In this document: in pieces, positions 32,117 to 38,845 of the stretch
How positions within the stretch are numbered: position 1 is the stretch's first letter
Layout of the letters: every line of letters begins with the position of its first letter
DNA from: Cytophagales bacterium
GTDB lineage: Bacteria > Bacteroidota > Bacteroidia > Cytophagales > Cyclobacteriaceae
Assembly: GCA_020403045.1 (NCBI GenBank)
Contig: JADBYK010000109.1
Coordinates: forward strand, 1-39,971
Reading direction: 5' to 3'
DNA length: 39,971 nt
Program-made: the position numbers and the translations under genes
The notes under the pieces: model-generated
What the model saw: the letters and a program-made list of their open reading frames with translations, nothing else
Database searches by the model: none
Told to the model about the DNA's origin: nothing

Positions 32117-32877
32117 TACACGCCACCGTCAACAGCCACTAACGCTAAAGCGTTATAAACTCCGTTCTTCAATGGGTAGTAAGCGCCATTGACGAACTGC
32201 AGGAATTCAATACCGAAGGCTGCAAAGAGCGGCTTCGTGCTGGCAGGTGTTACTGCATTGGTCAAGGTCACCGCTGCTTCAGTTTGTGGACCAAGCACCA
32301 CTTCAGGAGTTGCAGAAGTAGTTACCACATAGCTTCCTGCTTCAAAGTCAACTTCAACACCTGCTGCGATCAACCGGAAATGAGTCGCACCTTGTGGTGC
32401 TCCGATCATGTTACCAGGGATATAATCCGGAACATCAACCGAGAGATTGCCAGAAGGACGATCAATGGTTGGAGTGAACGGAGCAAAAAATGTACTGCCA
32501 AGCTTTCCGTCCAGGTTGAACTCAAAGCCATTGAGCAACTCTGCTTCTCCATCGATCACGTTACGCTGTCCGCGGATGTTCGTGGCGTCAGCCTGGATTA
32601 CCTTCACCATCTCACGCGTCAAGCGGCTAGTCATCCGACTGTCGGAGATGTTGGTAAGCAATGCACGCAACGCGGTTCTCAACAGCTTGCCGGCCGCGCC
32701 AGCGCGCCCGAACTCTGCACCGTTCTCCCGTGTGCGCTCAAAGTTGGGATCGTTCTTGATGCGGTCTGCATCAACGCCTCCTTTTTCGCGCGCAAGAAAT
32801 CCATCTTGCTGCGACTTGTAGAAGGATACACCTCCCATTTGTCCTTGTAATTTGATAGTACCTTTTTGTCTTGCCAT
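32116..32877 (-). CDS. Conserved Bacteroidota protein of unknown function, first gene of a phage-like cassette
   Basis: This is a 253-residue protein. The N-terminal ~75 residues are basic and highly patterned (Lys-Gly-Thr-Ile-Lys-Leu-Gln-Gly, Val-Ser-Phe-Tyr-Lys-Ser, Gly-Phe-Leu-Ala-Arg-Glu-Lys-Gly-Gly-Val, Phe-Glu-Arg-Thr-Arg-Glu-Asn, Glu-Phe-Gly-Arg-Ala). Residues about 75-130 are helical, and the last ~120 are beta-rich, ending Ala-Leu-Val-Ala-Val-Asp-Gly-Gly-Val. There is no signal peptide, catalytic motif or membrane segment. From memory, very similar proteins occur across Bacteroidota directly upstream of DUF5675. The beta-rich C-terminus and basic start could suit a particle or coat-like protein, but this is speculation. 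A palindrome at 32930-32941 lies upstream. Confidence 0.6.
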   Translation of the reverse strand: MARQKGTIKLQGQMGGVSFYKSQQDGFLAREKGGVDADRIKNDPNFERTRENGAEFGRAGAAGKLLRTALRALLTNISDSRMTSRLTREMVKVIQADATNIRGQRNVIDGEAELLNGFEFNLDGKLGSTFFAPFTPTIDRPSGNLSVDVPDYIPGNMIGAPQGATHFRLIAAGVEVDFEAGSYVVTTSATPEVVLGPQTEAAVTLTNAVTPASTKPLFAAFGIEFLQFVNGAYYPLKNGVYNALALVAVDGGV

Positions 32878-32925
32878 AGTTTAAAAAATTAGTTGTCCAA
32901 CCTGTTCACGGCACAGTCTGGTTAA

Positions 32926-32945
32926 GCCGTTGTTGCAACAATGGC
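32926..32945. promoter_or_regulatory. Palindrome upstream of the phage-like cassette
   Basis: TTGTTGCAACAA (32930-32941) is a perfect 12-bp palindrome, extended by GCC on the left and GGC on the right. It is about 50 bp upstream of the 32877 start. CAAACTTA at 32946-32953 reads TAAGTTTG on the minus strand, fitting a Bacteroidota -7 box, so the palindrome may be an operator next to the promoter. Confidence 0.4.
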
Positions 32946-33054
32946 CAAACTTATTCGATGGAATGATCAAGACATAAGAAGCACTTCCGCGGGTGAACAC
33001 TTGCGGGCTATTATTCCGTTATTTCCAAAAATGATTTACTTTAAGCCCAGGATA

Positions 33055-33090
33055 AGGCAGGCTTGCCTGCCTGAGCATAGCAGAGGCAGG
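33055..33090. repeat. REP-like palindromic repeat cluster
   Basis: AGGCAGGC (33055-33062) pairs with GCCTGCCT (33065-33072), and CCTGCCT (33066-33072) can instead pair with AGGCAGG (33084-33090) across an 11-nt loop. Three alternating copies of one 7-mer give two competing hairpins, typical of dispersed intergenic palindromes. It lies 20 bp before the small gene at 33110. Confidence 0.6.
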
Positions 33091-33109
33091 GATGAAGTAT
33101 AGATAGTGT

Positions 33110-33307
33110 ATGAAAGTCAATAGGATTATTATCTACCCAAAAGATATTCAACGCATCACGGGCAAGAGTGAGCGCCATGGTAGTTTATTGATCAGACGTA
33201 TCAAAGATCATTTCAAAAAAGAAGATCATCAGCTTGTGAGCATTTATGAATTCTGCTCTTACACCGGATTAAAATATGAACAAGAAACTTCATTTTTTAC
33301 CGTATAA
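33110..33307 (+). CDS. Small conserved protein of unknown function, possible DNA-binding fold
   Basis: The 65-residue protein has the pattern Tyr-Pro-Lys-Asp-Ile-Gln-x-Ile-Thr-Gly-Lys-Ser ... Leu-Leu-Ile-Arg-Arg-Ile-Lys ... His-Gln-Leu-Val-Ser-Ile-Tyr-Glu-Phe-Cys-x-Tyr-Thr-Gly-Leu. Predicted short helices and basic residues suggest a small helix-turn-helix-like DNA-binding domain. I recall similar small proteins in many Bacteroidota genomes, usually near mobile or variable DNA, but know no function. The ATG is clear though no strong RBS is seen. It lies between the REP-like repeat and a region with GGTGCCA direct repeats. Confidence 0.5.
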   Translation: MKVNRIIIYPKDIQRITGKSERHGSLLIRRIKDHFKKEDHQLVSIYEFCSYTGLKYEQETSFFTV

Positions 33308-33390
33308 ACATGTTTAAACTTGGTACTAGTATCATCGAAATTTTGTATTTTTATTTCATAGAGAACGAACGTTTTTGATCACAAAAAGAA

Positions 33391-33409
33391 GGTGCCAAAC
33401 GAGGTGCCA
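33391..33409. repeat. Short direct repeat GGTGCCA
   Basis: GGTGCCA occurs at 33391-33397 and 33403-33409 with five bases between. It lies in a 234-bp gene-free stretch (33308-33541) at the right end of the accessory region. Such repeats can mark recombinase sites, but no integrase gene is present. Confidence 0.35.
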
Positions 33410-33487
33410 CTAAGATCAGAAGCGATAAGACACATTGATTATCAACAAATTCGGAGATGGTTAAAACACCCTCTTCCTCGGCAAAAG

Positions 33488-33517
33488 AAAACCCAGAGAC
33501 TAGTTTCTCAGGGTTTT
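33488..33517. terminator. Bidirectional terminator
   Basis: AAAACCC (33488-33494) pairs with GGGTTTT (33511-33517) and GAGA (33496-33499) with TCTC (33506-33509), with one A-A mismatch between. T-runs follow on both strands (TTTTTTA rightward, TTTTCTTTT leftward). It ends the leftward DUF2214 gene at 33542. Confidence 0.7.
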
Positions 33518-33541
33518 TTATTTGTGCAATCTGATTGGCCT

Positions 33542-33988
33542 TTATCCGAAAAAGCCGACCCCTCGAGCCATCAGACCAGCCAATAACGGAATCACAAAAA
33601 GTAAAAGTATTTCTATTCGCAACATCCAGAAAATAGCTGAAGGGATTTGTATTTTCTCTTCCGGATTCCCCTTACGACTCTTAATAAAGAAGACGGTTGG
33701 ATAAATAGACAAAATCCCAATCAAAGAAAACAGACCAATCTTTGTGAGAAAAATCCAGTTCTTCGAATAGTAAACGGCCGGCTTGCCTATGCTTCCTAGC
33801 CAGAGGGTAAGCCCAGCGGCTAGCAAAACAACAGCTGCAATCCCATACACTGCATCAATACGTGACAGGCGATCCATTTCTTGCCGGGTAAGTTCCTTTT
33901 TAAGTAACAGGTGCTCAGCAACCAAAGACCCGACAATTGCGAAAATGCTTATGAAGTGAACGTAGCGAAGCGTTATTTCTGTACTCAT
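33542..33988 (-). CDS. DUF2214 family membrane protein
   Basis: This 148-residue integral membrane protein has four hydrophobic segments (about 10-28, 46-66, 78-102, 120-142). It keeps DUF2214-like features: Leu-Arg-Tyr-Val-His-Phe-Ile at the start, Glu-x3-Leu in the first helix region, Asp-Ala-Val-Tyr-Gly-Ile-Ala-Ala, and Trp-Ile-Phe-Leu-Thr-Lys-Ile-Gly-Leu-Phe. The family resembles small haem or transport membrane proteins, but function is not known. It is transcribed alone and divergently from the acyltransferase, with a terminator just past its stop. Confidence 0.75.
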   Translation of the reverse strand: MSTEITLRYVHFISIFAIVGSLVAEHLLLKKELTRQEMDRLSRIDAVYGIAAVVLLAAGLTLWLGSIGKPAVYYSKNWIFLTKIGLFSLIGILSIYPTVFFIKSRKGNPEEKIQIPSAIFWMLRIEILLLFVIPLLAGLMARGVGFFG

Positions 33989-34105
33989 AAATCGACAAAG
34001 GGTTGGTACGCAATACTACCAAATCTTGCCGGCAACATGTTACACAATCCAGGCCCAAAAATGTCAAATCAGAAAATAATTGCCAACTTGCAACGAATCT
34101 AGCCT

Positions 34106-34993
34106 ATGAGATTTCTTACCGCATTATTCTTCTATGGTGTTATCATCCCGATATCTCATTTACCCTTTCGCATGCTCTACGTGCTATCGGATGGTCTCTA
34201 TATTGTGATGTATAAATTGATCGGTTATCGAAAAAAAGTAGTATTTCAAAATGTGGCCAACTCATTTCCGGATAAGACCACCGATGAACATCTGCAAATT
34301 GTAAGTGATTTTTACAGACATTTTTGTGATTTAATCGTAGAAAGCGTAAAGGTCTTTTCGATTTCCCAAGAAGAAGTGAATGAGCGAATGAAAGTAATCA
34401 ATCCTGAATTTATTGATCGCTTTTATGAGCAAGGGAAGAACGTTATCATGGCGGGTGGCCATTACAATAACTGGGAACTTTTTGCCGTGGCCATCGATGG
34501 TCCTCTTAAACACAAAGTAGTTGCAATTTATAAGCCGCTTACCAGTTTGTTCTTTGATAAAAAAATGCGTGACTCAAGAAGTAAATATGGCTTGGAAATG
34601 ATTTCTACCAAGAAAGTGGAGGAAGAGTTTAAGCGAGTGAACGCTCCGCTTCGCGCGATCATTTTTGGTTTCGACCAATCTCCTGGTTCCGCCAGAAACA
34701 GCTATTGGGGTACTTTTCTGAATCAAGACACGGCCATGCTTTTTGGGGCAGAGAAGTACGCGAAGGAACACAATTTTCCAGTAGTGTACTTACGAATCAA
34801 CAAAACAAGCCGTGGGCATTATACAACGGAATTTGTGGAAGCAATTGAAGAACCTTTGAAAACAAACTACGGAGAGATCACCAAAAGAATGAATGGCCTA
34901 TTAGAAAAAGATATCATCACTCAGCCAGAATATTGGTTGTGGTCACACAAGCGGTGGAAGCACAAACGACCAGCAGATTTAGTTCAACAATAG
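34106..34993 (+). CDS. LpxL/HtrB-like lysophospholipid (lipid A) acyltransferase
   Basis: The enzyme adds an acyl chain to lipid A or a related lipid on the inner face of the membrane. The 295-residue protein has an N-terminal membrane anchor (about 5-35) and the acyltransferase motif His119-x4-Glu124 in Gly-Gly-His-Tyr-Asn-Asn-Trp-Glu. Phe-Gly-Phe-Asp-Gln-Ser-Pro near 188 and Trp-Leu-Trp-Ser-His-Lys-Arg-Trp near the end are the usual later motifs of the LpxL group. Length is normal. The acceptor cannot be deduced. It converges with the aminotransferase gene, the stops being only about 7 bp apart. Confidence 0.88.
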   Translation: MRFLTALFFYGVIIPISHLPFRMLYVLSDGLYIVMYKLIGYRKKVVFQNVANSFPDKTTDEHLQIVSDFYRHFCDLIVESVKVFSISQEEVNERMKVINPEFIDRFYEQGKNVIMAGGHYNNWELFAVAIDGPLKHKVVAIYKPLTSLFFDKKMRDSRSKYGLEMISTKKVEEEFKRVNAPLRAIIFGFDQSPGSARNSYWGTFLNQDTAMLFGAEKYAKEHNFPVVYLRINKTSRGHYTTEFVEAIEEPLKTNYGEITKRMNGLLEKDIITQPEYWLWSHKRWKHKRPADLVQQ

Positions 34994-34999
34994 CAGTAA

Positions 35000-36142
35000 C
35001 TAAATAGTCCGAAGAATTTCTCCTGCATTTTGCAATGTCTGTTCACTTTTCGCAAAACAAAATCGGAGTAGTTTTTGATCTGCGCCATCCTTGTAAAAAG
35101 CAGAAACAGGGATAGGCGCAAGACCTTTCTCTTTTGTCATCCAGGCAGCCATTTCCATTTCACTTTTGGTAGAAACCCCATCGTAAGACAGCAATTGAAA
35201 ATAACTTCCAAAGCAAGGCAGTGGCTTTAAAGAAGAGCCTTTTATCTGATTCAAAAAGAAATCACGCTTTTGCTGATAGAATTTCCCGAGATTCAGATAA
35301 TTCTCTGGATCTTTTAAGTATTCTGCCAATGCAAATTGAATGGGTGTGTTTACACTAAACGTAATGAACTGGTGTGTCTTTCTAATTTCCCGAGTCAATT
35401 CTTCCGAGGCTACTGTATAGCCAATTTTCCAGCCTGTGGCATGAAACGTCTTTCCAAAAGAAAAAACGGCAACAGCTTGTTTAGCTAAAGTCGGATACCG
35501 GAGAATCGACTGATGTTGTATTTCGTCAAAAATAATACGTTCATACACTTCGTCACTCAGAACAATCAGATTATGTTTATGCGCTATTTCCTGCAAGGCT
35601 AACATATCCGAATCATTCAACACTGCTCCGCTTGGATTATGCGGTGTGTTCACCATGATCACTTTTGTGTTCGGTGTAATTTTGTCTTGGACCTCTTGCC
35701 AATCAATAGCAAAATGCGGAGGCTTAAGATTAATATGAACAGGGATTCCTCCGTTAAGTCGAATTGCGGGATCATAACAATCATAGGCCGGATCAAATAA
35801 AATCACTTCATCATTTGATCCAATTAAAGCAGCAATTGTAGAGAAGATAGCTTCCGTGCCGCCTGCAGTTACTGTTACTTCTGTGTCAAAGTCAGTTAGT
35901 CGATGATAGGTGTTGGCAATTATATCTGCGATAACTTTTCGTAAAGCTGGCACACCGGGCATGGGAGCATATTGATTGTGCCCTAATTTCATATTCTGGT
36001 GAATAAGGTCAATCAACTTTTCCGAAACCGGAAAATCAGGAAATCCCTGAGATAAATTGATGGCCTGATGCTCGAGCGCCATCTTTGACATGACGCTGAA
36101 AATAGAAGTGCCCACTTCAGGAAGGCGGGATTTTAGATTCAT
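35000..36142 (-). CDS. PLP-dependent aminotransferase, methionine aminotransferase (YbdL) type
   Basis: This fold-type I aminotransferase has Leu-Ser-Gln-Gly-Phe-Pro-Asp-Phe-Pro near 31-39, Thr-Ala-Gly-Gly-Thr-Glu-Ala near 93, Asn-Thr-Pro-His-Asn-Pro-Ser-Gly near 165, Ser-Asp-Glu-Val-Tyr-Glu near 197, and the PLP lysine in Ser-Phe-Gly-Lys-Thr-Phe-His-Ala-Thr-Gly-Trp-Lys. The Phe-Pro-Asp-Phe and His-Ala-Thr-Gly-Trp features fit the YbdL/kynurenine-aminotransferase group, which uses methionine as amino donor. The ATG at 36142 was chosen over a TTG at 36151. An inverted repeat at 36154-36202 separates it from def. Exact substrate is inferred. Confidence 0.88.
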   Translation of the reverse strand: MNLKSRLPEVGTSIFSVMSKMALEHQAINLSQGFPDFPVSEKLIDLIHQNMKLGHNQYAPMPGVPALRKVIADIIANTYHRLTDFDTEVTVTAGGTEAIFSTIAALIGSNDEVILFDPAYDCYDPAIRLNGGIPVHINLKPPHFAIDWQEVQDKITPNTKVIMVNTPHNPSGAVLNDSDMLALQEIAHKHNLIVLSDEVYERIIFDEIQHQSILRYPTLAKQAVAVFSFGKTFHATGWKIGYTVASEELTREIRKTHQFITFSVNTPIQFALAEYLKDPENYLNLGKFYQQKRDFFLNQIKGSSLKPLPCFGSYFQLLSYDGVSTKSEMEMAAWMTKEKGLAPIPVSAFYKDGADQKLLRFCFAKSEQTLQNAGEILRTI

Positions 36143-36153
36143 AAAATTCAACG

Positions 36154-36202
36154 TTCAAAATTCCAAATCACAGCGGGCATCTTTTGAATCTTGAATTTTG
36201 AA
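36154..36202. repeat. Inverted repeat between def and the aminotransferase gene
   Basis: TTCAAAATTC (36154-36163) and GAATTTTGAA (36193-36202) form a perfect 10-bp inverted repeat with a 29-bp spacer. AT-rich and abutting the def stop; it could be a small intergenic repeat element rather than a terminator. Confidence 0.45.
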
Positions 36203-36760
36203 TTATTTCCTCAGGGGCGCTAGAATACGATACTCAGTATCTACGTCACCTTTACTGATGTCTGCTAATTTCCCCTTCAAAATCTTCTTTTTAAGAGGGG
36301 TGAGATAATCGATGAATAATTTACCTTCTATATGGTCGTACTCATGCTGGATGATACGTGCTTTCATGTCGTCAAATTCTTCTTCGTGTTGCACCCAGTT
36401 TTCGTCAAAGTATCTGATCCGGATCCTTTCCTGACGCCATACATCCTCGCGTATGTTCGGGATACTTAGGCACCCTTCCTCGAAATCCCACTCTTCGCCA
36501 GTTTCTTCTAAAATAATTGGGTTGATAAATATCTTTCTAAAATCCTTCAATTCTGGCTTCTCTTCCAACACGGTTCCGTCTACCACAAAAAAGCGAATAC
36601 TCTTGCCGATTTGTGGAGCGGCCAATCCAATGCCATGAGCAGCGGCCATCGTCTCAAACATATCTTCCGCAAACGCCTTCACATCCATCTCGCCCTTCAC
36701 AATGTCTTTTGCTTTCTTGCGCAAAACAGGGTCGCCATACATTACAATCGGGTAAACCAT
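36203..36760 (-). CDS. def: Peptide deformylase
   Basis: The enzyme removes the formyl group from nascent N-termini, using an iron or zinc ion. With the start at 36760 the protein is 185 residues, normal for the family, and shows all three motifs: Gly43-Ile-Gly-Leu-Ala-Ala-Pro-Gln, Glu95-Gly-Cys-Leu-Ser, and His139-Glu-Tyr-Asp-His143. The Cys and two His are the metal ligands, the Glu the catalytic base. A longer frame to 36859 adds 33 unconserved residues and was rejected. It lies 52 bp downstream of ruvX, probably in the same transcript. Confidence 0.97.
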   Translation of the reverse strand: MVYPIVMYGDPVLRKKAKDIVKGEMDVKAFAEDMFETMAAAHGIGLAAPQIGKSIRFFVVDGTVLEEKPELKDFRKIFINPIILEETGEEWDFEEGCLSIPNIREDVWRQERIRIRYFDENWVQHEEEFDDMKARIIQHEYDHIEGKLFIDYLTPLKKKILKGKLADISKGDVDTEYRILAPLRK

Positions 36761-36812
36761 ATCATGAAAATAAAATGTAAAGGTAGGGATTGACAAGTAT
36801 TTATCGCAAATC

Positions 36813-37229
36813 TCAATATCCTTTCGACTGAAGATAGTTTTGTAAAATAAGCGTGGCACTGATTTTATCTACATTACCTTTTACTTGCCGATCTTTCTTT
36901 TTCATTCCGCCTTCAATCATCGATCGCTGCGCTTGACTACTGGTGAACCGCTCATCTGCCAACGCAATAGGCTTGTCTGGAAAAGTAATTTTGAAGACCT
37001 CTACGAACTTTCGAACAAGAGGTGCCGTCTCCGAATCTTCGTTATTAAGTCGTTTGGGCATACCTATAACGACCTCGTCCACAGCCTCGCGAACAAAATA
37101 AGTTTTCAGGTAATCGATCAGTTTTCCCGAATCCACCGTGTCCAATGCGGTTGCAATAATGCGCATCGGGTCAGTTACTGCAAGTCCGGTGCGTTTCATT
37201 CCATAGTCGATAGCGAGGATTCTGCCCAT
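36813..37229 (-). CDS. ruvX: Putative Holliday junction resolvase / pre-16S rRNA nuclease
   Basis: RuvX (YqgF) is an RNase H-fold nuclease linked to 16S rRNA 5' maturation. The 138-residue protein starts Met-Gly-Arg-Ile-Leu-Ala-Ile-Asp-Tyr-Gly with the first catalytic Asp at 8. It keeps Val-Ile-Gly-Met-Pro and Ala-Asp-Glu-Arg-Phe-Thr-Ser-Ser-Gln-Ala, and ends with the Ser-Ala-Thr-Leu-Ile-Leu-Gln-x-Tyr-Leu segment. The ATG at 37229 was chosen; the longer frame to 37268 runs into the hipT-like gene and lacks conservation. It lies 5 bp downstream of the hipBST-like operon, which therefore may drive it. Confidence 0.93.
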   Translation of the reverse strand: MGRILAIDYGMKRTGLAVTDPMRIIATALDTVDSGKLIDYLKTYFVREAVDEVVIGMPKRLNNEDSETAPLVRKFVEVFKITFPDKPIALADERFTSSQAQRSMIEGGMKKKDRQVKGNVDKISATLILQNYLQSKGY

Positions 37230-37234
37230 TGGTA

Positions 37235-38176
37235 TTACTTTTTGATTGTTGTGAAAATCCTTGCCCATCTAAGGCTCATTAACTCAACATACTTTTTTTT
37301 CATTTCTTCTGAAAGGAAACTAATCTGTATCTGTTTGTACCACTTCAATTTTTGATTCTCTATTTCCTGAAGTGTTTTTTCTATTACGATTGGTGTCAAG
37401 CCAAGTCTTTCACTCCCAAAATAGTCGATTAGATTTTCCTTTGTGATTTTGCTTTTCCTACCTGCCAAGGTAAGGGCAAACTCTTCTTGTGGATTGGACA
37501 TCGCAATAGTTGTGTTCAAGAGGTCATACGAGGGAGATATTTCAACTTTTCCATTTCGCCTGATCAACGAAAAATTCTTCAAATGCATATCTTCATTCCC
37601 GCAGAGAAAGTTGAAGATCGTAAGCCTAAATAGTTTTTGTTTTTCTATCAATGGAAAGGTACAGAACTGATCTAGTACGCCAGCCACTTTTTCCATGGAT
37701 GAACTATATTTTGTTTCTCTTGTCTGTCCAGTTAGTTGAGCAAAATCCTCAACCGCTACCCTTTTCTTTTTTGGCAATCGGTCAAATCGTTTGATGAAAT
37801 ACGAACGCGAGCCATCTTTTGAATAGATCATCCCATGAAGCGGAATTTCAATCCCCGCCAATGCTGCAAGCCGCATTGTAAGGTCTTCATTCTCCGGCAA
37901 CTCCTCATACAAATCATTTTGAGGCTTAATAATAAAATTACCTCCCTGATCGGCTATTTCAAAAATCCCAGCAGATACATTTAGTCGAGCACTCAACTTG
38001 GGCTGAACACCCTGTATTGACATTTTAGTAGCTCCTGCCATCGCCTCTTTTAATTGATCACCTTTGTTATAAGGGAAATCGAGTAAGTCTTTCAACTTTG
38101 GAGACAATAACTTAAGTCCTTGGGCTGAATACTTCTGCTCGCCACATAGTTCATAGGTAATCGGGCAGCGATTCAT
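37235..38176 (-). CDS. hipT: HipT-like toxin kinase (HipA kinase core)
   Basis: HipA-family Ser/Thr kinases phosphorylate tRNA synthetases and stop growth. The 313-residue protein is the kinase core without the N-terminal subdomain. It shows a Gly-rich loop with Ser53 in Met-Ser-Ile-Gln-Gly-Val-Gln-Pro-Lys-Leu-Ser, an ATP-binding Lys84 in Phe-Ile-Ile-Lys-Pro, the catalytic loop Gly193-Asn-Glu-Asp196-Met-His-Leu-Lys-Asn201, and the metal-binding Ser-Tyr-Asp218-Leu-Leu. In E. coli HipT the loop has two Ser flanking one residue; here only the first is Ser. All catalytic residues appear intact. It overlaps the preceding gene by ATGA. Activity and target are inferred. Confidence 0.85.
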   Translation of the reverse strand: MNRCPITYELCGEQKYSAQGLKLLSPKLKDLLDFPYNKGDQLKEAMAGATKMSIQGVQPKLSARLNVSAGIFEIADQGGNFIIKPQNDLYEELPENEDLTMRLAALAGIEIPLHGMIYSKDGSRSYFIKRFDRLPKKKRVAVEDFAQLTGQTRETKYSSSMEKVAGVLDQFCTFPLIEKQKLFRLTIFNFLCGNEDMHLKNFSLIRRNGKVEISPSYDLLNTTIAMSNPQEEFALTLAGRKSKITKENLIDYFGSERLGLTPIVIEKTLQEIENQKLKWYKQIQISFLSEEMKKKYVELMSLRWARIFTTIKK

Positions 38177-38484
38177 TCGATTATCGGTTTGACACTCACC
38201 GCTCCAACTAAATCTTCACCTACTGCCATCAATTGACTGAAGTTGTCTGTTCGATCAATTTTTTTTTGGCGAAGTAAGCCTTCTAACTGTTGCCCTTCTG
38301 GTAAAAGCCCATCAAAAAATGCGGGAAAGCTTTCGAATTCAAATTTCATTTTACTCACTGGCATCGTCAGCGATATAGCACCACCTTGATAACCTTCCAG
38401 ATATTCAAATCCATATTCCTTCCGATCTGTTTCCGTCAGATAACCTGCCAATGTACTATCAAAAAATACGGCTGCCTTTCTCAT
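38173..38484 (-). CDS. hipS: HipS-like protein (separate HipA N-terminal subdomain)
   Basis: This 103-residue protein corresponds to the N-terminal subdomain of HipA, encoded as its own gene. Visible family features are Ala-Gly-Tyr-Leu-Thr-Glu near 14-19, Tyr-Leu-Glu-Gly-Tyr-Gln-Gly-Gly-Ala-Ile-Ser-Leu-Thr-Met-Pro, and Phe-Phe-Asp-Gly-Leu-Leu-Pro-Glu-Gly. In the HipBST systems this small protein, not HipB, neutralises the kinase. ATGA overlaps join it to genes on both sides, so the three are co-translated. Role by analogy with E. coli HipBST. Confidence 0.82.
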   Translation of the reverse strand: MRKAAVFFDSTLAGYLTETDRKEYGFEYLEGYQGGAISLTMPVSKMKFEFESFPAFFDGLLPEGQQLEGLLRQKKIDRTDNFSQLMAVGEDLVGAVSVKPIIE

Positions 38485-38699
38485 AATGATTGGTCGAGCG
38501 GGCTTTGCAATTTTACTTTGATGTTCAACCCCGATAATATTTTAACAAGGGTAGATAACTGAACCGTTTCTTTTCCTTTTTCTAAGTCATATATCACCGA
38601 CTTTCCCACCCCTACCATGTCTGCCAGTTGAACTTGTGTCAGTCCACTCATCTTTCGATGGGTACGAATATATTTACCAAGATCAGGTTGATTTAACAT
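38481..38699 (-). CDS. hipB: HipB-like XRE regulator
   Basis: The 72-residue protein is a compact XRE helix-turn-helix domain (Ile-Arg-Thr-His-Arg-Lys-Met-Ser-Gly-Leu-Thr-Gln-Val-Gln-Leu-Ala-Asp-Met-Val ... Val-Ile-Tyr-Asp-Leu-Glu-Lys-Gly). It is first in the operon and lies directly beside three copies of an 18-bp palindrome (38703-38863), the expected operator for a homodimeric XRE repressor. The first copy is 3 bp upstream of the start codon. Family identity is firm; binding to these copies is inferred from symmetry and position. Confidence 0.88.
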   Translation of the reverse strand: MLNQPDLGKYIRTHRKMSGLTQVQLADMVGVGKSVIYDLEKGKETVQLSTLVKILSGLNIKVKLQSPLDQSL

Positions 38700-38702
38700 A
38701 TT

Positions 38703-38720
38703 TTACTGTTATAGCAGTAA
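38703..38720. promoter_or_regulatory. HipB operator copy 1
   Basis: TTACTGTTATAGCAGTAA, an 18-bp palindrome with one mismatched pair, begins 3 bp upstream of the hipB start codon. Binding here would block translation initiation DNA or late promoter clearance. Confidence 0.7.
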
Positions 38721-38763
38721 AAATAGGCATAAAATTAAATAATTATCTATAAATAGTAAATAA

Positions 38764-38781
38764 TTACTGCTATAGCAGTAA
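38764..38781. promoter_or_regulatory. HipB operator copy 2
   Basis: TTACTGCTATAGCAGTAA is a perfect 18-bp palindrome, 61 bp from copy 1, in the AT-rich hipB promoter region. Confidence 0.75.
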
Positions 38782-38845
38782 AAATATTTATAAATAGTTA
38801 TAGAAATAGTTAAAAAAGTAGTTAATGAAAATAGATCATTTAAAA

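Noticed and set aside
32284-32850. A 188-codon plus-strand open frame
   Set aside because: It is antisense to the 253-residue conserved protein, whose composition and operon position are far more convincing.
33392-33586. Plus-strand frame at the right end of the accessory region
   Set aside because: It runs through a bidirectional terminator and into the 3' end of the DUF2214 gene; no conserved pattern.
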